NCBI GenBank assembly: GCA_035316025.1
Contig: DATFXL010000026.1
Span: 1-9,437 of the forward strand
From: JALZAA01 sp035316025
GTDB lineage: Bacteria; Actinomycetota; Acidimicrobiia; IMCC26256; JACDBD01
Length of the DNA: 9,437 nucleotides
Reading direction: 5' to 3'
Shown piece by piece: positions 5,818-9,437 of this stretch (within the stretch, counting starts at the first letter, position 1; each line of letters begins with the position of its first letter). The position numbers were made by a program, and so were the translations under genes. The notes beneath the pieces are model-generated. The model was not told the origin of the DNA and ran no database searches. It saw only the letters and a list, made by a program, of their open reading frames with translations.

Positions 5818-7131
5818 ATGAGACGTAGAAGCGCGGCTGCGCTCATCGTTACCCTCGTCGTCGTCGGTGTGTGCTGCAGTGACAGCGGGCACCGGATGAC
5901 GCGTCCGATCTCGAACGCGCGCCGGCCTGTGCCGACGACGCAGCAGAAAACTGCCCCCTGCACGGCGGATCCCGGCCTGGCCGCACCGAACGCACCGGTG
6001 CCGCCAGACGTCGTGTTCGCGGTCCAGCGATTCGCGAATGATCCAGGGCTGACGGGGGACAGAGTCGGGCTTTCGATCTGGATCGACGGCCTGGGCGAGG
6101 TGGGGGCGCTCGCGCCCGACGTGCCGCTGCTCCCAGCGTCGAATCAGAAGCTGTTGACTGCGATGGGCGTGCTCAGCGTGCTGAACCCTGGCGCGCGCCT
6201 CACGACGGTGGTGCAGACCACTCCAGATCGGGGTCTGGCGATCGTGGGGGGCGGCGATCCATCTCTGACCGCCCGGGGCCCGAATTCGCTCGATGCGCTC
6301 GCCGCACAGGTCAGGGCGGCCGGCGTGACGTCGGTGTCCGGTCCTCTGGTCGTCGACGAGTCGCGCTACGACGGGATCCGCCGCGCTGGGCAGTGGCAGG
6401 ACTCTGAGGTCCCGGCCTACGCGGGGCCGCTGTCGGCGCTGATGGTGGACGACAATCGGTACCGCCGCGACGCGGGTTTCCTGGCCGATCCGGCTCTCGC
6501 CAACGGCGAGGCGTTCCGGTTCGCGCTCGCAGCCCACGGCGTCGCCGTGAGCGGCCCGACCGTGCACGGCGTCGCGGCACCGAAGGGTCCGGTGATCGCC
6601 TCTCTGACGTCGGCGCCGGTCTCGGCTCTCCTCACCGACACGTTGCTCCGCAGCGACAACATGGCCGCCGAGGAGCTGCTCAAGGAGGTCGGTCACTCTA
6701 TCGGCGCACCAGGCTCAACCGCACGTGGGCTCGCATTGACGCGTGCGGCTCTCGCGCCGCTATGCGTTCCGTTGGCCGGCACCGACGACGACGGTTCGGG
6801 CCTCAGCCCTGCGGATAATCGCTCGCCGCGGGAGTGGCGCGAGCTCCTTCAGGCCGCCCGCGCGCAGCCGTGGTTCCCGCTGCTGCGCGGTGCGTTGCCG
6901 CTGGCGGGCCGCAGCGGCACCTTGTCGACGCGTTTTCGCCGCACCGCGGCTGAGGGCAACGTGCGAGCGAAGACCGGGACGATCCCTGGTGGGATCGCAC
7001 TCTCTGGCTACGGAACCACCGCCGGTGGGCGCGGGTTCGTGTTCTCAGTGCTCGTCAACGGTGCCCGTGCACCCGCAGCAGAACGGCCACTCGACGCGCT
7101 GATCACCGCCATCGCCGCGCACCCCGGATGA
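5818..7131 (+). CDS. dacB: D-alanyl-D-alanine carboxypeptidase/endopeptidase (class C PBP, peptidase S13)
   Basis: Secreted peptidoglycan-trimming enzyme that removes terminal D-alanine from stem peptides and/or cuts cross-links outside the membrane. It has 437 residues. An arginine-rich start and hydrophobic stretch (MRRRSAAALIVTLVVVGVC) form a signal peptide or anchor. Two cysteines at 19-20 follow, but the residues before them do not make a normal lipobox. The three penicillin-binding motifs are present: SNQK (S108 nucleophile, K111), SDN (S279, N281) and KTG (385-387, RAKTGTIPGG). IVGGGDPSLT and DGSGLS are also typical of the S13 family. The gap from SNQK to SDN is about 170 residues, shorter than the roughly 240-250 I recall for E. 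coli PBP4 and Actinomadura R39, so the inserted domains appear reduced. ATG 5818 is preferred because the basic signal-peptide start follows directly; GTG 5800 is an in-frame alternative. It is divergent from the SHOCT gene. Confidence 0.94.
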   Translation: MRRRSAAALIVTLVVVGVCCSDSGHRMTRPISNARRPVPTTQQKTAPCTADPGLAAPNAPVPPDVVFAVQRFANDPGLTGDRVGLSIWIDGLGEVGALAPDVPLLPASNQKLLTAMGVLSVLNPGARLTTVVQTTPDRGLAIVGGGDPSLTARGPNSLDALAAQVRAAGVTSVSGPLVVDESRYDGIRRAGQWQDSEVPAYAGPLSALMVDDNRYRRDAGFLADPALANGEAFRFALAAHGVAVSGPTVHGVAAPKGPVIASLTSAPVSALLTDTLLRSDNMAAEELLKEVGHSIGAPGSTARGLALTRAALAPLCVPLAGTDDDGSGLSPADNRSPREWRELLQAARAQPWFPLLRGALPLAGRSGTLSTRFRRTAAEGNVRAKTGTIPGGIALSGYGTTAGGRGFVFSVLVNGARAPAAERPLDALITAIAAHPG

Positions 7132-7170
7132 CGCCGCGTGTCGTGCACGAGCGGCGCAGTTCGAAGCGCG

Positions 7171-7212
7171 CCCGGCGAACCAAAATCCTCCGGCCGTTCG
7201 GAGCCCGCCGGG
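7171..7212. terminator. Two-tier hairpin between convergent dacB and tetR genes
   Basis: The outer arms CCCGGCG (7171-7177) and CGCCGGG (7206-7212) enclose inner arms CTCCG (7188-7192) and CGGAG (7199-7203) with a GCCGTT loop. It lies 39 nt after the dacB stop and 37 nt past the tetR stop. Its position and near symmetry fit a bidirectional terminator, but there is no T-run on either side. Confidence 0.45.
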
Positions 7213-7249
7213 ACCATGGCTGTTGCGCTCGCGCTGTCATTCGGGGCGT

Positions 7250-7876
7250 TCATGGATCACGAGGCGCTGTGGTGGTGCGGCTTGTGGATTGAGATTCCTG
7301 GCCGGGGTTGGGGTCGAGGAGTTGGTGTGCGGCGGTTTCGACAGCGTGGTTGATGGAGTCGGCGGTTTCGCTGGCGGTGACCCAGCCGACGAGGGCGGCG
7401 AACCAGACCCGTTGGATCGTGCGGGCGAGTTCGTGGTCGGCGGGTGTGGGGCCTGTCGGCCGGATGGCGTGGGCGGTTTCTGCGACGAGCGGTTCGGTGA
7501 TGGCGGCCAACAGCGGCGCGACGCCAGGCTCGCCTGAGGTCATGGCTTGGAGCATGGCGGCGGCGAGCCGGGGAGCGCCGGTCAGCGCGTCGGTGGGACG
7601 GCGTAGGAGGATGATGACGCGCTCGGCGGATGTGGTGCCGTCGGGTGGGGTGCCGTCGGGTTGGCCCAGCGCAAAGCGTTGCTCGGCCAGCGCCGCCACG
7701 AGGAGGTGCTCCTTGGAGGCGAAGTATCGATAGATGGTCGCCGAGGACACTCCGGTGCGGGCGACGACGTCGCGGATCCGTAGGCCCTGGAGGCCACCTC
7801 TGGCGGCGAGGCCAAGGGCGGCGTCCATGACGTTTTTGCGGCGTTGGGCTTGAGCCACCTCACTCGTGCCTCGCAC
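7250..7876 (-). CDS. TetR-family transcriptional regulator, KstR-like
   Basis: One-component repressor of 208 residues. The N-terminal TetR DNA-binding domain spans about 10-60: AQRRKNVMDAALGLAARGG, then IRDVVARTGVSSATIYRYFAS as the helix-turn-helix, then KEHLLVAALAEQ. This pattern resembles the KstR subgroup of actinobacterial lipid and sterol regulators (from memory of the family). The C-terminal ligand domain ends VWFAALVGWVTASETADSINHAV, also usual for this subgroup; the ligand cannot be read. A five-residue tandem repeat PDGTP-PDGTT links the two domains (repeat bases 7634-7661). GTG 7876 is chosen because AAGGA lies 6 nt before it and the helix-turn-helix then starts at the normal distance; the frame stays open upstream into the divergent gene. 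It is divergent from the cyclase-STAND gene across 91 bp and probably represses itself and that gene. Confidence 0.9.
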   Translation of the reverse strand: MRGTSEVAQAQRRKNVMDAALGLAARGGLQGLRIRDVVARTGVSSATIYRYFASKEHLLVAALAEQRFALGQPDGTPPDGTTSAERVIILLRRPTDALTGAPRLAAAMLQAMTSGEPGVAPLLAAITEPLVAETAHAIRPTGPTPADHELARTIQRVWFAALVGWVTASETADSINHAVETAAHQLLDPNPGQESQSTSRTTTAPRDP

Positions 7877-7881
7877 GCTGG

Positions 7882-7890
7882 TTCCTTCTT
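7882..7890 (-). promoter_or_regulatory. Ribosome binding site of the TetR gene
   Basis: AAGAAGGAA on the minus strand includes AAGGA 6 nt before GTG 7876. It decides this start over longer in-frame alternatives that run into the divergent coding region. Confidence 0.7.
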
Positions 7891-7915
7891 GTCGGCACCT
7901 GACTTGGACAACTCG

Positions 7916-7927
7916 AAAACCTGTTTT
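7916..7927. promoter_or_regulatory. Palindromic operator candidate for the TetR regulator
   Basis: AAAAC-CT-GTTTT is an inverted repeat with perfect 5-base arms, lying between the -35 and -10 of the cyclase promoter and overlapping the TetR gene's -10. Read as 14 bases (7915-7928) it agrees with the published KstR-type pattern TNNAACNNGTTNNA at seven of eight fixed positions; only the first T is G. Binding here would block both promoters. Position and symmetry are seen directly; binding is inferred. Confidence 0.5.
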
Positions 7928-7930
7928 ATA
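7925..7930 (-). promoter_or_regulatory. -10 element of the divergent TetR gene
   Basis: TATAAA on the minus strand (five of six consensus bases), about 49 nt upstream of GTG 7876. It overlaps both the palindrome and the -10 of the opposite promoter. No good -35 is visible 16-18 nt upstream, so the promoter may be weak or activator-dependent. Confidence 0.4.
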
Positions 7931-7967
7931 GTACCCCGGGTCGTGTGCTGCGGACTGGAGGTCCGTT

Positions 7968-9437
7968 ATGGTCCGGGCAGGGGCCGGCACGGTGACGTTG
8001 ATGTTCACCGATCTGGTCGGTTCGACGGAGTCGCTGGTCGCGCTGGGGGAAGATCGCTTCGACGCCATCCGCGACGAGCACGACGCGCTGGTCGGTGGGG
8101 CAATCGCCGGGCGTGACGGCGAGGTCGTCAAGCACACGGGCGACGGCTACATGGCGGTGTTTCCCTGCGCCCGGGACGCGGTCGCAGCGGCGGCGGCGAT
8201 CCAGCGGCTCATCTCGCGACGCAACGAGGGTGCGGAGGTCGCGCTCGGCATACGGATCGGCATCAGCGCCGGGGATGTCACCGAACGGTCTGGTGACTAC
8301 CACGGCGTCCCCGCGGTGGAGGCGGCGCGACTCTGCGCCGCGGCCAAGGGCGGCCAGATCCTGGCGTCGGAGACGGTGGGCACGCTCGTGGGCTTGCGGG
8401 GCGGCCATGACTTTGTCCCTCTCGGCGAGCTCGACCTCAAGGGCCTGCCACCACTTGCGACGATTGCGGTGCGTTGGTGTGAGAACGCGCCGGTGGTGGC
8501 GCCGGCCCAGGGCGCAAAGGGAAATCTTCCTGCGAGCGTGGACCGCTTCATTGGTCGACACCGCGACCTCGATGAGATCCGAGGGTTGCTCGGCGAGCAT
8601 CGACTGGTCACCCTGACCGGACCGGGTGGGTCCGGCAAGACGCGTCTCGCCCTCGAGGTCGGGCGTTCGTTGGGCGCCGAACATGCCGACGGCGTCTGGC
8701 TGGTCGAACTCGCCGCGATTGATGACGCGACGGTGATCGCGGAGGCGACCATGGGGGCGCTGGAACTGCGGGGCAGTGATGCAGCGCCACGGGATGAGTT
8801 GCGGTCCCATCTCGCCCGTCGCGACGCGCTCCTGCTCATCGACAACTGCGAGCACGTGTTGGACGGCGCCGCAACGTTGATCACCGATCTCCTGGGGGCA
8901 TGTTCCCGGCTGCGCGTGCTCGCGACGAGTCGCGAGCCGCTGCGCGTGCCCGGTGAGGCGGAGTACGCAGTCGAAGGGCTCCGGCGCGACGAAGCTGTCG
9001 AGCTATTCGCAGAGCGCGTCCCCGGTGGGCATCGGATCGACGACAGAGATGCGATTGAACGGATCTGTGAATCGCTTGAGGGGATCCCGCTCGCTCTCAA
9101 GTTGGCCGCCGCGAGGCTGCGGGTACTCTCGCCGGCCGAGCTCGCCGGCCGCCTCGATGACCAACTCAGCGTCCTCTCTCACGGCAAACGAACAGCGCCC
9201 GAGCGCCAACGCACCCTGCGAGCAACCCTCGACTGGAGCTACAACCTCCTCGACCTCGATGAGCGCGTCGTGTTCCGACGCCTCGGAATCTTCGCTGGAG
9301 GCTTCACCCGGGACGCGGCCGAAGAAGTGGTCGCTGACGACCAGATCCATCGGGCTCGCGTCATCGACCTCCTCGAACAGCTCGTCCAGCGGTCGCTCCT
9401 GACGAGGGTTCCCGGAGCCTCGGGTGCTCGGTTTCGG
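7968..9437 (+). CDS. Class III adenylate/guanylate cyclase fused to STAND (NB-ARC-like) ATPase, 3' end outside window
   Basis: The reading frame is open from ATG 7968 to the window end: 490 residues without a stop. Residues about 6-175 form a class III nucleotide cyclase domain: metal ligands D15 (MFTDLVGSTE) and D59, with K55 of the base-selecting pair (VVKHTGDGYMAVF). In the second half (GDYHGVPAVEAARLC), D110 and R121 are kept, but the position of the transition-state asparagine is V117, next to E118. A linker leads to a P-loop ATPase: sensor-like start FIGRHRDLDEI, Walker A GPGGSGKT (218-225), Walker B LLLIDNCEH (D292), ATSREPL, and GIPLALKLAAARL, which matches the GLPL motif. A winged-helix-like region follows (TLDWSYNLLDLDERVVFRRLGIFAGGF). 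Relatives usually continue into TPR repeats or a LuxR helix-turn-helix, which would lie outside. GGAGG at 7957-7961 supports the start. Probably a cytoplasmic signalling or regulatory protein; substrate and activity unknown. Confidence 0.92.
   Translation, partial: MVRAGAGTVTLMFTDLVGSTESLVALGEDRFDAIRDEHDALVGGAIAGRDGEVVKHTGDGYMAVFPCARDAVAAAAAIQRLISRRNEGAEVALGIRIGISAGDVTERSGDYHGVPAVEAARLCAAAKGGQILASETVGTLVGLRGGHDFVPLGELDLKGLPPLATIAVRWCENAPVVAPAQGAKGNLPASVDRFIGRHRDLDEIRGLLGEHRLVTLTGPGGSGKTRLALEVGRSLGAEHADGVWLVELAAIDDATVIAEATMGALELRGSDAAPRDELRSHLARRDALLLIDNCEHVLDGAATLITDLLGACSRLRVLATSREPLRVPGEAEYAVEGLRRDEAVELFAERVPGGHRIDDRDAIERICESLEGIPLALKLAAARLRVLSPAELAGRLDDQLSVLSHGKRTAPERQRTLRATLDWSYNLLDLDERVVFRRLGIFAGGFTRDAAEEVVADDQIHRARVIDLLEQLVQRSLLTRVPGASGARFR

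Larger units (their letters stand above)
7905..7932 (+). promoter_or_regulatory. Promoter of the cyclase-STAND gene
   Basis: A TGGACA (7905-7910) and a TATAGT (7927-7932) are separated by 16 nt, each matching five of six consensus bases of the housekeeping sigma factor. Transcription would begin near 7939, giving a leader of about 30 nt that includes GGAGG at 7957-7961, 6 nt before ATG 7968. Confidence 0.6.

Noticed and set aside
5189..5821. Open frame of 210 codons on the + strand through the SHOCT gene
   Set aside because: The minus-strand gene has two membrane spans, a SHOCT domain and a perfect ribosome binding site; the + frame has none of these and is full of Gln/Glu/His.
5725..6696. 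Open frame of 323 codons on the minus strand opposite dacB
   Set aside because: The S13 penicillin-binding motifs on the other strand are unambiguous, and this frame has no recognisable motif.
7877..8137. In-frame upstream extension of the TetR gene by 87 codons
   Set aside because: It would overlap the cyclase gene start and the shared promoter; a ribosome binding site at GTG 7876 and the normal position of the helix-turn-helix favour the short form.
8600..9437. The STAND ATPase as an Avs-like antiphage defence gene
   Set aside because: No effector nuclease or protease domain or defence neighbour is visible; an N-terminal cyclase domain is typical of regulatory cyclase-ATPase fusions, though the C-terminus is outside the window.

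Overview
The window is GC-rich (a rough impression of about two thirds G+C), with many GTG starts and strong GGAGG-type ribosome binding sites. Its protein families point to a Gram-positive, high-GC bacterium of the phylum Actinomycetota: a short actinobacterial-type xylose isomerase, a MASE1/HisKA_3 sensor kinase, a PLDc_N-SHOCT membrane protein, a KstR-like TetR regulator, and a class III cyclase fused to a STAND ATPase. I cannot place it below phylum level from sequence alone.

Layout, left to right. (1) Positions 1-2327: a xylose catabolic pair on the + strand, the 3' two thirds of xylA followed by complete xylB. No xylose regulator or transporter is visible. (2) Positions 2328-2883: a short transition region. 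It holds two copies of TATCCCCCT, one of them inside a C/G-tract palindrome, then a possible 57-residue single-span membrane protein and two consecutive hairpins, the second terminator-like. (3) Positions 2884-5162: a NarL/DesK-type two-component pair. The kinase has a multi-span MASE1 sensor, and kinase and LuxR-type regulator share a 4-base overlap. (4) Positions 5219-5608, minus strand: a small two-span PLDc_N-SHOCT protein convergent with the regulator. (5) Positions 5818-7131: a secreted class C penicillin-binding protein (D-Ala-D-Ala carboxypeptidase/endopeptidase), divergent from the SHOCT gene. (6) Positions 7250-9437: a TetR regulator on the minus strand and, divergent from it, a cyclase-STAND protein that runs off the right edge. 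They share a 91-bp promoter region containing a perfect palindrome between the -35 and -10 elements.

How the genes fit together: xylA and xylB form the D-xylose to D-xylulose-5-phosphate pathway. The kinase/regulator pair, the SHOCT protein and the penicillin-binding protein are all envelope or membrane functions and may belong together, but only proximity supports this. The TetR/cyclase pair is the most system-like unit: one palindrome is placed to control both genes. I see no tRNA or rRNA gene, CRISPR array, insertion sequence or phage gene. No intergenic stretch exceeds 300 bases; the longest are 2662-2883 and 5609-5817. I see no clear case of a wholly new system; the TetR-cyclase locus is the best candidate for a closer look.
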